A stretch of DNA of 64,000 bases, taken from the NCBI RefSeq assembly GCF_021044755.1, contig NZ_JAJNOR010000010.1, positions 1 to 64,000 on the forward strand, written 5' to 3'. The DNA comes from Lientehia hominis (GTDB taxonomy: Bacteria > Bacillota > Clostridia > Lachnospirales > Lachnospiraceae). The position numbers were made by a program, and so were the translations under genes. Shown piece after piece: positions 25,093 through 34,460 of the stretch. The notes beneath the pieces were generated by a model. The model was not told where the DNA came from and did no database searches. It worked only from the letters and a program-made list of their open reading frames with translations. Position 1 is the stretch's first letter, and every line of letters starts with the position of its first letter.

Positions 25093-27492
25093 AGTCTCAT
25101 CTTCTCCTTTTTTCTTATCTTCTATGGGTTTTCTGATACAAGAACCGTCCGGACAGGAAATCTCCTTTGCCGGCGCTTCCGTATGAAAAGCAAACTTCGT
25201 CCGGAAACCTTTGAGGCGCAGCGCGTTGCTGACGACGCAGACAGAGCTAAGACTCATGGCGGCGGCCGCAAACATGGGATTTAACTTCCACTGCAGCAGA
25301 TTATAAAACACACCGGCTGCCAGGGGAATGCCGATACTATTGTAGAAAAAGGCCCAGAACAGATTCTCCTTTATATTACGCAGTACGGATTTGCTCAGCT
25401 GGATCGCTGTCACCACATCCAAAAGATCGCTCTTCATAAGGACGATATCCGCGGATTCCATGGCCACATCCGTACCTGCTCCGATAGCAATGCCCACATC
25501 GGCCCTTGCCAGAGCCGGCGCATCGTTGATGCCGTCTCCAACCATGGCGACACGTCTGCCTGACTCCTGTATATCCCGGACTGCCTTTTCCTTATCCTGG
25601 GGCATCACCTCAGCAATGACCTTGCTGATCCCCAGCTGGTTCTTGATGGCGTTGGCCGTTCTCTCATTGTCGCCGGTCAACATGACCACCTCAATCCCCA
25701 TGTGTTCCAGCTCCTTGATGGCCTGTTCACTGGTGGGCTTCACTACATCGGCTACTCCTATGATGCCGCAGAGGACGCCGTCTCTGGCAAAAAACAGCGG
25801 TGTCTTTCCTTCCTCAGCCAGCCGATGGGCGGTGGATTCTGCCTGAGCCACATCTACTCCGTTTTCTTCCATAAAGCTCTGATTTCCGGCCAGGCACGCT
25901 TTTCCCGAGAGCGCCGCTTTTATCCCTCTGCCAGAAACTGCCTGGAACCCATCCGTCTGCAAAAACTCGAGTCCTCTGTCTTCCGCCTCTTCTACAATAG
26001 CTTCCGCCAGCGGATGCTCCGAAGGTTTTTCCAAAGAAGCTGCCAGCAGCAGCAGGCTGTTCTCATCCAGCTTTTCTTTCCTTCCATCCAAAGATTTCGG
26101 CTCCAGAGGCAGAATATCTGTCACCTTCGGTTTTCCTTCCGTGATCGTCCCTGTCTTATCCATTACAACCGTTTTTACAGAATGGACCACTTCCAGGGAT
26201 TCTGCCGACTTGATCAAGATTCCGTTCTCAGCTCCCTTGCCGGTCCCGACCATGATCGCTACCGGTGTGGCAAGCCCGAGGGCACAGGGACACGAAATCA
26301 CCAATACAGAAATACCGATGGACAACGCGAATCCAAAAGCCGCGCCCACAAGAACCCAGATGATGGTGGCCAACAGAGCGATGGTGATGACCACAGGCAC
26401 AAACACTCCTGCAATCTTGTCAGCCAATTTGGCAATGGGGGCTTTGGAACTGTTGGCATCTTCCACCAGCTGAATGATCTTCGCCAGGGTGGTATCGTTC
26501 CCGACTCTCGTTGCGCGAAAGGTAAAATATCCATTTTTGTTTATGGTAGCCGCGATCACCGTATCTCCCTCTCCCTTTTCTACCGGAATACTTTCTCCGG
26601 TCAGGGCAGACTGGTCAACGGATGCCTGGCCTTCTACGATCACCCCGTCCACCGGGATGCTCTGTCCGGGTCGGACTGCGAGAATATCCCCGGCGACTAC
26701 TTCTTCCACCAGGATCTCTTCCTCTTTTCCGTCACGTACTACAGTGGCCGTCTTAGGAGCCAGATCATAAAGCTTCGATATAGCGTCGCTGGTCTTGCTC
26801 TTGGATCTGGTCTCCAGATATTTTCCTACGGTGATCAAGGTCAGGATCATGGATACGGATTCAAAGTAAAGATCCATATGGTAGCTGGCCACCAGCTCCA
26901 TATCCTGTATGCCAAGTCCATATCCCATCATATAAATGGCTGCGATCCCATGGACCAGCGCAGCACCCGATCCGATAGCTATCAGGGAATCCATATTGGG
27001 AGCCCTGTGCCATAATGCTTTGAAGCCCACCTGATAATATTTCCGGTTCACATACATGACCGGCAGCGTCAGAAGGAACTGCGTCATACCGTATCCCACG
27101 GCATTCTGATGTCCGGATAAAAAACCGGGCAGAGGCAGTCCGATCATATGCCCCATGGATACATACATGAGCGGAATCATAAAACAGATGGAAACGATCA
27201 GACGGTATTTCATGTTCTTAAGCTGTTCCTCTACGGGATTCTTCTCTTTGACATCTCCGCCCTTTTTCTTTCCGCTCTCCTTGCCCGCCACGGAAGCGCC
27301 ATAGCCCGCATGGACCACCGCGGCGATGATCGCATCATCGTCGAGCGCGGTCTCCTCATATTCTACCACAAGACTGTTTGACAGCAGATTAACCGCCGCT
27401 GTCTTCACACCTGGCAGCTTTCTGACACTCTTCTCCACATTGGCAGAACAGGAAGAACAGCTCATTCCAGTCACATTAAATTTCTGTTTCAT
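24886..27492 (-). CDS. copA: Copper-translocating P1B-type ATPase with C-terminal HMA domain
   Basis: 868-aa membrane pump exporting Cu(I). Order: N-terminal metal-binding domain (GMSCSSC, Cys12/Cys15), eight membrane helices, actuator with TGES, transport site SCPCALG, phosphorylation site DKTGT, SEHPLAEA (the HP motif), and the hinge VGDGINDAPAL. After the last helices a linker with CPDGSC leads to a second metal-binding domain from Met801 (GMSCNHC), like a CopZ chaperone fused at the C terminus. AAAGGAG lies 11 nt before the Met801 codon (25092-25090), so a separate 68-aa chaperone may also be made. An ArsR-type sensor lies upstream beyond repeat copy B. Confidence 0.95.
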   Translation of the reverse strand: MKQKFNVTGMSCSSCSANVEKSVRKLPGVKTAAVNLLSNSLVVEYEETALDDDAIIAAVVHAGYGASVAGKESGKKKGGDVKEKNPVEEQLKNMKYRLIVSICFMIPLMYVSMGHMIGLPLPGFLSGHQNAVGYGMTQFLLTLPVMYVNRKYYQVGFKALWHRAPNMDSLIAIGSGAALVHGIAAIYMMGYGLGIQDMELVASYHMDLYFESVSMILTLITVGKYLETRSKSKTSDAISKLYDLAPKTATVVRDGKEEEILVEEVVAGDILAVRPGQSIPVDGVIVEGQASVDQSALTGESIPVEKGEGDTVIAATINKNGYFTFRATRVGNDTTLAKIIQLVEDANSSKAPIAKLADKIAGVFVPVVITIALLATIIWVLVGAAFGFALSIGISVLVISCPCALGLATPVAIMVGTGKGAENGILIKSAESLEVVHSVKTVVMDKTGTITEGKPKVTDILPLEPKSLDGRKEKLDENSLLLLAASLEKPSEHPLAEAIVEEAEDRGLEFLQTDGFQAVSGRGIKAALSGKACLAGNQSFMEENGVDVAQAESTAHRLAEEGKTPLFFARDGVLCGIIGVADVVKPTSEQAIKELEHMGIEVVMLTGDNERTANAIKNQLGISKVIAEVMPQDKEKAVRDIQESGRRVAMVGDGINDAPALARADVGIAIGAGTDVAMESADIVLMKSDLLDVVTAIQLSKSVLRNIKENLFWAFFYNSIGIPLAAGVFYNLLQWKLNPMFAAAAMSLSSVCVVSNALRLKGFRTKFAFHTEAPAKEISCPDGSCIRKPIEDKKKGEDETMKKIMKIEGMSCNHCKMSAEKALNAIDGVTAVVDLEKKLAEITIEKEVADETLKAAIVEAGFEPGEIQ

Positions 27493-27604
27493 ATGGCTTT
27501 TCCTTTCCAGTCATTCATATACCCCCATCAGGTATATCACCATCATAAACGTTCTTTCGCTTATTGTCAACACATTTTGAAAAAAGATTCGGAAATATGA
27601 TACA

Positions 27605-27861
27605 AAATACTTTTTGGAATCATTTATAGTTAGCTCCGATCAAGTTCCGGTTAAACACCGGCAGAAGTTCCGAACCGTCACGATTTCGGTTCTGCCGGCG
27701 CCCTGTCTGCCGCACCGTTACAGATATGCGCCATATTCCTGATTCCAGAAAAGGATTGGATATCCCCAGGGCCCGCGAGCCGCCTGGATGGAAACGGACT
27801 TCCTCCTGTTTCCTCTGATTTGCAAAGATAAATTTGTTTGAAAGATATTCAAAGGTATATC
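27605..27861. repeat. Dispersed intergenic repeat, copy B (short form)
   Basis: About 257 bp between the ArsR gene and copA, colinear with 1640-2231 but internally shortened. Both ends are kept (ATACTTTTTGGAATCATTT and AAAGGTATATC), as are the ATTCCAG...AGGATTGGATATCC block and CTGGATGGAA. CCGGCAGAA (27658-27666) and TTCTGCCGG (27690-27698) form a tight hairpin here, while their partners in copy A are 93 nt apart. The ends are weak inverted repeats of each other (ATAC(T/C)TTT). No gene is seen in it. The remaining bases of this 438-nt gap (27493-27604 and 27862-27930) show no feature. Confidence 0.85.
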
Positions 27862-27930
27862 GTTTTAATTAAACTCACATCAAAACTCGCCTATTGCGCA
27901 TAATATAAAAAGTGACAGAAAGGGAATTCC

Positions 27931-28299
27931 CTATTCTGTCACATGATCGAAACCCTGATTTAATATCGTCATCACATGTTCGTCCGCCAGCGAATAAAAT
28001 ACGGTCTTTCCGTCGCGCCGGAATTTCACCAGGGAACTCTGCTTTAATATTCGGAGCTGATGCGAAATGGAGCTTTGACTCATGCCAAGGAGCTGAGCGA
28101 TATCACATACGCACATCTCATGCTCTAGAAGAACATATAAAATCTTGACCCTGGTGGGGTCACCGAAAATCTTGAATAACTCAGCCAGGCGCACGAGTAT
28201 TTTTTCGTCCGGCGTCTGCTTTTTTAAAGAAGCGATCAATTCGGGATTTGCATGGATATAGTCGCAGACCGGCATCTCAAATTCTTCCTTTTGTTTCAT
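27931..28299 (-). CDS. ArsR/SmtB-family metal sensor (CadC-like)
   Basis: 122-aa winged-helix repressor. The recognition region is MSQSSISHQLRILKQ, with wing FRRDGKTVFYSLADEHV. Metal-site candidates: MCVCD at the start of the DNA-binding region, matching the ELCVCD alpha-3 site of CadC, and Cys in the N-terminal MPVCDYIH. ArsR/CadC proteins release DNA on binding Cd, Pb, Zn or similar metals. CGGAGG lies upstream. It is co-directional with copA, so it may control copA, although copper pumps are more often under CsoR or CopY and repeat copy B lies between the genes. Confidence 0.87.
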   Translation of the reverse strand: MKQKEEFEMPVCDYIHANPELIASLKKQTPDEKILVRLAELFKIFGDPTRVKILYVLLEHEMCVCDIAQLLGMSQSSISHQLRILKQSSLVKFRRDGKTVFYSLADEHVMTILNQGFDHVTE

Positions 28300-28415
28300 C
28301 CATGTTACCTCCGTTTATCATATAAAATATAGAATTCTGGCAGATTATCAACAACATAAGTCTACTACCGGTCTGGAAAACTGTCAACCAGATTCCCCAG
28401 GCGAAGCTTTTAGAC

Positions 28416-29474
28416 TCAAGGTTTTACAGCAAATTTCAAAACATTTTCTCTTTTATTTTCAAATATATCATACGCCTCCATGATTTCTTTCAGGCGGCAT
28501 CTGTGGGTGATCAGGAAGCTGGGATCCATCCTGCCGCAGGCTATCAGATCCATAATCTCCTGGCAGTCGCTTCCATCCACTCCTCCGGTCTTAAAGGTAA
28601 GATTTTTTCCGTACATTTGGGGAAGAGGAAGAATCTGCTCCTCTTCATACATCGCCACTACGACCACGACCGCGTTCGGCCTCGCCGTCTTCCAGGCCAG
28701 TTTAAATGTATCACTGCCGCCTGCCGTCTCAAATACAGCGTCAGCGCCTCTTCCATGAGTCTCTTCCAGAATTCTCTTTACTAAATCTTCTTTCCCGGGG
28801 GACAGAATTATATCCGCCAGCCCCTGCTCTTTCGCAGTCTCCAGCCTTTTCCTGTCTGTGTCCAATGCAATGATCTTTGACGGACTGTACAGCCTGGCGC
28901 ACATCATCGTACACAATCCAGTAGGGCCGGCTCCAATGACCACCACCGTATCAGCGGGCTTAAGCTCTCCCAGCTTTGCCGCCCAGTAGCCCGTGGACAG
29001 GATATCTCCCGTAAACAGAGCCTGTTCGTCTGTCACGTTCTTAGGAATGACAGTCAGAGTGTTGTCGGCAAAAGGTATCCTGACATACTCTGCCTGCCCT
29101 CCGTCTATTCTGCATCCCAGTGCCCATCCACCGTTATCATTGGTGCAATTATTCACAAATCCTCTTTTGCAGTAAAAACATTCTCCACAGAACGTCTCCA
29201 CATTTACAGCCACCCGATCTCCGATCTTTACTTTTTTCACCGCTTCTCCGGTTTCAGCCACGGTTCCTATGAATTCGTGACCAAGTATGACCCCAGGCAC
29301 CGCCCGCGGGACCGCTCCGTGCTTAATATGGATATCGCTGGAGCATATAGTAGTAAGGGTCACTTTTACAATGGCGTCTCCTTTATCTTGGATAATCGGA
29401 CGCTCCCTTGTCTGCAGCGTCACATTTTCTCTGCCTCCATAGACCACAGCCAGCATCTTTTCCTTCTCCCGCAT
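28416..29474 (-). CDS. Zinc-dependent medium-chain alcohol dehydrogenase family protein
   Basis: 352-aa NAD(P)-dependent dehydrogenase. Catalytic zinc ligands: Cys in TTICSSDIH and GHE in LGHEFIG. Structural zinc cysteines in CGECFYCKRGFVNNC. Rossmann motif VIGAGPTGLC, with Asp in LDTDRKR suggesting NAD preference. The sequence resembles threonine/sorbitol and formaldehyde dehydrogenase-like members; substrate unknown. GGAGAA precedes the ATG at 29474; an ATG six codons in also has a ribosome site. It is a single gene with no linked pathway genes. Confidence 0.85.
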   Translation of the reverse strand: MREKEKMLAVVYGGRENVTLQTRERPIIQDKGDAIVKVTLTTICSSDIHIKHGAVPRAVPGVILGHEFIGTVAETGEAVKKVKIGDRVAVNVETFCGECFYCKRGFVNNCTNDNGGWALGCRIDGGQAEYVRIPFADNTLTVIPKNVTDEQALFTGDILSTGYWAAKLGELKPADTVVVIGAGPTGLCTMMCARLYSPSKIIALDTDRKRLETAKEQGLADIILSPGKEDLVKRILEETHGRGADAVFETAGGSDTFKLAWKTARPNAVVVVVAMYEEEQILPLPQMYGKNLTFKTGGVDGSDCQEIMDLIACGRMDPSFLITHRCRLKEIMEAYDIFENKRENVLKFAVKP

Positions 29475-29649
29475 ATCTGTTCTCCTAACTATCCTGTTTC
29501 TTCCCAGCCTTACCTGTTCTGCTGAAAAATTTGTCCTGTATACAGTATATCAGAGCCGTTCGAGCAAGTCCAGTTTCCTTTTCTTTCATGAGTTTACATG
29601 TTCTTGCGTTTCTGTTATGATGAAAAGAACTCTATTAAGGAGGTATAAA

Positions 29650-30423
29650 ATGGTACCCATTGAACGTGATAATATTGATTCTATTCTTCCCCTCTTTGAC
29701 GGCTGGAACGAAACTATGATCTGGTCCTGCCTGCAGGGTTATATGGGAGAAGCATGGGCCGACTCGGCAGAATCTCCCCGTTCTGCCAGAATCATCGTTG
29801 GAGATTTTTGTTGTCTGGCGGGCATTCCTTGTCCGGAGCTGATTCCTTCTCTTTCAGAGAATCTTTCTCATTACCCGGCGCTGCTCATTCCTCAAGGTCC
29901 TCCATGGGAAACATGTATTGAACAAACATGTGGAACTTCCGTTTCCAAGTTCCAGAGGTATTCCATAAAAAAAGAACCGGGCATATTTGACCGTGACCGG
30001 CTTCGCTCTTATGTAAACACCGTCCCTGACGGTTATCGGCTGTCTATGATCGATGAACCGCTTTATCACATGGCCCGGGAAGAAGAATGGTCCAGGGATC
30101 TCTGCTCCAATTTTTCTTCTTACCAACAATATCAGTCCATGGGGATCGGAGCTGCCGCCCTTTATAAAGGCCGTCTGGTTTCCGGCGCCTCTTCCTATTC
30201 TGTTTATCGGGGAGGCATAGAAATTGAAGTGGATACCAAAAAAGAGCATCGGAACAAGGGGCTTGCCTGTGCCTGCGCTTCTCTTCTGATCCTCCGATGT
30301 ATGGAACGGAATCTCTATCCGAGCTGGGACGCCCATGATCTTCGTTCCGTCTCCCTTGCCGAAAAACTCGGTTATCATCGGGATACGGCTTATACTGCTT
30401 ATCTCTTCAAACCGGATAAATAA
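29650..30423 (+). CDS. GNAT-family acetyltransferase (GNAT_acetyltran type)
   Basis: 257-aa protein. The C-terminal half holds the acetyl-CoA-binding core: IEIEVDTKKEHRNKGLACAC, then LGYHRDTAYTAYL. The N-terminal half is the less conserved region of this two-domain GNAT group. Start ATG at 29650, preceded by AAGGAGG. Substrate unknown. It stands alone and ends in a terminator. Confidence 0.82.
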   Translation: MVPIERDNIDSILPLFDGWNETMIWSCLQGYMGEAWADSAESPRSARIIVGDFCCLAGIPCPELIPSLSENLSHYPALLIPQGPPWETCIEQTCGTSVSKFQRYSIKKEPGIFDRDRLRSYVNTVPDGYRLSMIDEPLYHMAREEEWSRDLCSNFSSYQQYQSMGIGAAALYKGRLVSGASSYSVYRGGIEIEVDTKKEHRNKGLACACASLLILRCMERNLYPSWDAHDLRSVSLAEKLGYHRDTAYTAYLFKPDK

Positions 30424-30466
30424 AAGGACCGCCGGAGTCTGATGACCAGATTCCAGCGGTCCTTTT
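30422..30466. terminator. Terminator between GNAT gene and asd
   Basis: AAAAGGACCGC (30422-30432) pairs with GCGGTCCTTTT (30456-30466). With A and T runs on both sides it can serve the plus-strand GNAT gene and the minus-strand asd gene, which ends at 30520. Confidence 0.85.
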
Positions 30467-30519
30467 ACTTAGGGGTACTGCTTATATAATGAAATAGGTA
30501 ACCTGAAATAATTTTATGA

Positions 30520-31611
30520 TCACTTCTTTGTGATATATCCTTTCGCAGTCAGAAGCTCCGCGCAGAGAATCGCGCCGCCCGCTGCTCCTCTGACCGTATT
30601 ATGGGACAATCCCACGAATTTATAATCAAATACCGTATCCTCTCTCAGACGGCCCAGTGTCACACCCATACCGTTTTCATAGTCGCGGTCCAGCTTCGCC
30701 TGAGGGCGGTTATCCTCCTCAAAATATTTGAGAAACGGCTTCGGGGCGCTGGGAAGGCCAAGCTTCTGGGGCTCGCCTTCGAACTTCGCCCAGCGGTCCA
30801 GAATCTCTTCTTTAGAAGGCTTCTTATCAAAGGTCACAAATACGGCCGCCGTATGTCCATTGGACACCGGAACACGGATACACTGGGACGTGATCACCGG
30901 TCCCTCCGCTTTCTTGATGACGCCGTCTTCTACCTTTCCCCAAATTTTCAAAGGCTCCTGCTCCGATTTTTCTTCTTCGCCGCCTATATAGGGAATCACA
31001 TTGTCAATCATCTCCGGCCAGTCTTTGAAGGTTTTGCCCGCACCGGAAATAGCCTGATATGTAGTCACCACCGCTGTCTTTATTCCAAACTCGCGAAGCG
31101 CGTGAAACGCAGGAGTATAGCTCTGAATCGAACAATTGGGCTTTACGGCAATAAAACCCCTTTTTGTTCCGAGACGTTTTTTCTGAGAATCGATTACCTC
31201 TGCATGCTCCGGATTCAGTTCCGGAATGATCATAGGCACATCCGGTGTCCACCGATGGGCACTGTTATTGGAGACCACAGGCACCTCAGCTTTTGCATAA
31301 GCCTCTTCTATGGCACGAATCTCATCCTTCGTCATATCAACGGCGCTGAATACAAAGTCCACATCCGCGACCACCTCATCGATATTGTGCAGGTCCTTCA
31401 CCACCAGCTTCTTCACGCCTTCCGGCATGGGGGTATCCAGCTTCCAGCGCTCTCCGACCGCATCCTCATAGGCCCTGCCCGCGCTCCGGGGACTCGCCGC
31501 CACCGTGACCACGTCATACCAGGGATGATTTTCCAGCAGGGAAATAAAACGCTGGCCGACCATACCTGTCGCGCCCAATACACCGACTCTCAGTTTCTCT
31601 TTCCTGTCCAT
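30520..31611 (-). CDS. asd: Aspartate-semialdehyde dehydrogenase
   Basis: Reduces aspartyl phosphate to aspartate semialdehyde, the branch point to lysine/diaminopimelate, threonine and methionine. 363 aa. NADP-binding VGVLGATGMVGQRF at the N terminus; active-site Cys in KPNCSIQSY; the catalytic-domain stretch HTAAVFV. It is the longer archaeal/fungal-type form found in many clostridia. The ATG at 31611 follows CGAGGAGAA; the frame extends upstream without a ribosome site. thrC of the same pathway lies 22 kb away. Confidence 0.93.
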   Translation of the reverse strand: MDRKEKLRVGVLGATGMVGQRFISLLENHPWYDVVTVAASPRSAGRAYEDAVGERWKLDTPMPEGVKKLVVKDLHNIDEVVADVDFVFSAVDMTKDEIRAIEEAYAKAEVPVVSNNSAHRWTPDVPMIIPELNPEHAEVIDSQKKRLGTKRGFIAVKPNCSIQSYTPAFHALREFGIKTAVVTTYQAISGAGKTFKDWPEMIDNVIPYIGGEEEKSEQEPLKIWGKVEDGVIKKAEGPVITSQCIRVPVSNGHTAAVFVTFDKKPSKEEILDRWAKFEGEPQKLGLPSAPKPFLKYFEEDNRPQAKLDRDYENGMGVTLGRLREDTVFDYKFVGLSHNTVRGAAGGAILCAELLTAKGYITKK

Positions 31612-31696
31612 CTCATATTCTCCTCGTATTTCATCATATTTGACAAGCTGTGCAGACATGTCTTTGTTACGCGCACATCTGTCTTTCCTTTGCAGT

Positions 31697-31725
31697 ATTC
31701 TACACCATACTGCTGCAAATTGCAA
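31697..31725 (-). promoter_or_regulatory. asd promoter
   Basis: On the minus strand TTGCAA (31725-31720), a 17-nt spacer and TAGAAT (31702-31697). The 85-nt leader shows no lysine riboswitch features. Confidence 0.65.
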
Positions 31726-31781
31726 GCACTTTTTTCAGGTAAACGAAGATTAATTGTTCACGCTGCCCTGCAGCGCTTCGC

Positions 31782-34433
31782 TTACAGCTCCTCGATTATC
31801 TTAAAAAACTCTTCAAAGGTCACGGCTCCATCCCAGTCGTTATGCTTTTCTTCAAACACCATATAATAGCGAAACCGGCTTCCAGCAGCTTTTTCCCAGG
31901 CCCGTCCCAGCATCAACTTGTCCTTACTGTCCCAGTTTTCCAAATATTCTCCTTTTGTCTCGATGACGATCAGATTCCCTTTGTCCGTAAACACGAGCAG
32001 GTCCGGAAAGTGGTTCTCAAAGCCGCTGATATTCAGGCCCCGTTTCGAGATATTCCTGTGCCACCATACCACATTCTCAAGTCCGGTAAGGGCCATGACC
32101 ATCTTATGCTCCAGACTGTTCATCCTTTCTTCTCCCGTATACAGGGACATTCCTATGGACGTGACCGCGTGAATAGGTGAGATTGTCTCCGGCAGCCGGT
32201 AATGGGGACGACAGGTGATCTTTCCCTGCTCCAGCCACAATTGAAACTGCTTCAGCTGATGCTCCTTAAGCAGCCTAAGCACTTTCTTTTTGACAGCTTC
32301 CGCGTATCCAAAGACCATTTTTTCCAGCTCCGCCAGCTGGTCCCGGTCCATATTGTCCACGATCAGATCCACATATTCCGCCAGTTCCAGAGAATCCACC
32401 TGATTCAGGCTGCTGAGATGTTTGCATATGATCTCTTTATGATTCTGGATGCGCCTCTCTTCCGGCAGCCTGGATAATATCTCCCGGAAATAAGCCCTTT
32501 CCTTTTCGTTCATTTTAAACGCTTTGGGGACGGCGTCTTCAGAGCCTTCCACATCCACGCGGTACAATTCCTGAGAAATATGGTCAAGCCTTATATCGTA
32601 TGGCTTGCCCTTCAATGTAAATCCTTCCGTCAGGTGCTCCTGGCGAAGCGGCACACAGCTGGCGCCTGTGATGATATTGTACGGTGTTTCGCGGTAAAAT
32701 ACCGGAATCTGCAGCGCCATAGCCTCTTTTTTAAATTCCGGCTTCATATGGAAGATCTTCATCCTGTCTCTCACCTCCTGGGGCGGGGCTTCCGGCCAGT
32801 CAAAGCTTTCTCCTTTTGTGTCATTTATCTCCTTTTCATACGCCTTCAGCTGTTCTGCAGCCGCCTGCAGCATGGATTCGGCCCCAAATAAGGGCAGCTG
32901 TTCCGTCTGATGCTCATACTGTTCCCTTCGTTTTTCCAGCTCCTTCTCCAGCTTCCGGTCATCAAAGTCCAGAAATTCTTCTGTCTCTGTTCCCTGCACG
33001 CTTATGGAACCCCGGCCTATATCCGTTCCGCCGGCATACGTTTCTCCCCCTTCCGCTTCTTCATCCGCTCCCGATACCCGGCAGTCCCTGCTGCTGAAAC
33101 CGGAGCTGTTAAGCCCCTTTACAATCTCATCCACAGTATTTCGAAAATCGTTGGAGGAAGTCAGGACATATGACATGTTAAGGGCAGGCACCTCGCATTG
33201 CTTCGTATAGGGCTGCCTCAGAATTCGTCCAATGACCTGCTCCACATCCACGCGGGAGGTCTTATTGGCAAGCGTCGCCAGAACATAGGCAAAGGGACAG
33301 TCCCATCCTTCCTTCAGTGCATTGACTGTGATGATATACCGGATACTGCAGTCCTTCCCGGTCAGCTCCTTGTCCCTGAGCTCATTGACTTCTGCAGTCT
33401 TAATCGCGATCTCTCCGGCCGGCACTCCGCTGGCTATGAGTTTTTCTTTAAGCCTCTGGAACGTGGCGCTGTCTTCTCTTCCCCTGGGCTGCGCCTGGAA
33501 CAATACAATGGGCCTTATATATCTCCCGCTCCGCTTTTCCTCTTCCTCCGCCAGTTTCTCCAGATTATTCCGCAGATCTATGGCATCCGCTATGACTTCT
33601 GTCTGGCTGTCCCGGTTATATACCACCACCGGCAGCTTTACCATGTGCTCCCCTTTCAGCTGAGCCGCGTCCACATACGCGATTATATTGCTCTCAGGCC
33701 GGGGGGTGGCTGTCAGATCCAGCACAAAACATGGATTAAAATTTTCCAGCATCTCCAGACTCAGACTGCTTCTCGCATGATGGCTCTCATCCACGATCAC
33801 AAAGGGAGACAGCTGACTTATGACCTGGATCAGCGACGTCTTATCGGCCCCCTCCACTACATGCTCCGGCTCGCCGAGAGCTCTCTGGAAGGACAGCAGG
33901 CTGCTGTTCTCCTGATAAGCCTTTCGTCCTTCCTTTCGATTGCTCCGAAAAGAATCGTAGGAAAGCACCAGGATGGACAGCTGTTCGATCACCGTTCCGT
34001 AGTTGAAATTCTTTCCGCCGAGCAGTTCTTCTTTCGTATATACTTCTACCCGTCCGCCAAAATCTCCGTCTATTTTCTGTCTGTAGGGATGATTTGTATC
34101 CTTAAGGTATTCAACCGTCTGCTCCAAAATCGTATCGGTAGGCACCAGCCATACGGCCACTTTTATCCGTTCCGGATTCAGCGCATCAAAAACCGGCTTC
34201 AGCGAATTGCACGCCAGATATGTCTTTCCTCCTCCGGTCGGAACCTTAAAGCATACATGAGGCGTCCTGTGGATGATATTCTGATAGGCCGGCATACCGG
34301 CGGGCCCCAGTTCCACTCCCTGTTCCTCCCATAGTTTTTTGTATGCCTCTGAGACTGTCTCCTCCCTGCTCAAAAGCTCCAGAAAACGGCGCAGCTTCTC
34401 TATGACCTTAATCTGGTATTTCTTTATTTCCAT
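31782..34433 (-). CDS. res: Type III restriction enzyme, Res subunit
   Basis: 883-aa ATP-dependent nuclease subunit that cuts DNA together with Mod. Superfamily 2 helicase motifs: Walker A VPTGGGKTY, motif II VDESHHARS, motif III LTATPRPES, motif VI QVIGRILRQPY. The C-terminal PD-(D/E)xK nuclease reads FPDLLVFTD...IVIETKGEY. The ATG at 34433 has AAAGGAG 8 nt upstream; other starts 2-7 codons upstream fit less well. It lies 27 nt after mod. All motifs look intact, so the enzyme is probably active. Confidence 0.93.
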   Translation of the reverse strand: MEIKKYQIKVIEKLRRFLELLSREETVSEAYKKLWEEQGVELGPAGMPAYQNIIHRTPHVCFKVPTGGGKTYLACNSLKPVFDALNPERIKVAVWLVPTDTILEQTVEYLKDTNHPYRQKIDGDFGGRVEVYTKEELLGGKNFNYGTVIEQLSILVLSYDSFRSNRKEGRKAYQENSSLLSFQRALGEPEHVVEGADKTSLIQVISQLSPFVIVDESHHARSSLSLEMLENFNPCFVLDLTATPRPESNIIAYVDAAQLKGEHMVKLPVVVYNRDSQTEVIADAIDLRNNLEKLAEEEEKRSGRYIRPIVLFQAQPRGREDSATFQRLKEKLIASGVPAGEIAIKTAEVNELRDKELTGKDCSIRYIITVNALKEGWDCPFAYVLATLANKTSRVDVEQVIGRILRQPYTKQCEVPALNMSYVLTSSNDFRNTVDEIVKGLNSSGFSSRDCRVSGADEEAEGGETYAGGTDIGRGSISVQGTETEEFLDFDDRKLEKELEKRREQYEHQTEQLPLFGAESMLQAAAEQLKAYEKEINDTKGESFDWPEAPPQEVRDRMKIFHMKPEFKKEAMALQIPVFYRETPYNIITGASCVPLRQEHLTEGFTLKGKPYDIRLDHISQELYRVDVEGSEDAVPKAFKMNEKERAYFREILSRLPEERRIQNHKEIICKHLSSLNQVDSLELAEYVDLIVDNMDRDQLAELEKMVFGYAEAVKKKVLRLLKEHQLKQFQLWLEQGKITCRPHYRLPETISPIHAVTSIGMSLYTGEERMNSLEHKMVMALTGLENVVWWHRNISKRGLNISGFENHFPDLLVFTDKGNLIVIETKGEYLENWDSKDKLMLGRAWEKAAGSRFRYYMVFEEKHNDWDGAVTFEEFFKIIEEL

Positions 34434-34460
34434 CCGCATTTCTCCTTTGTCCACAATTTC

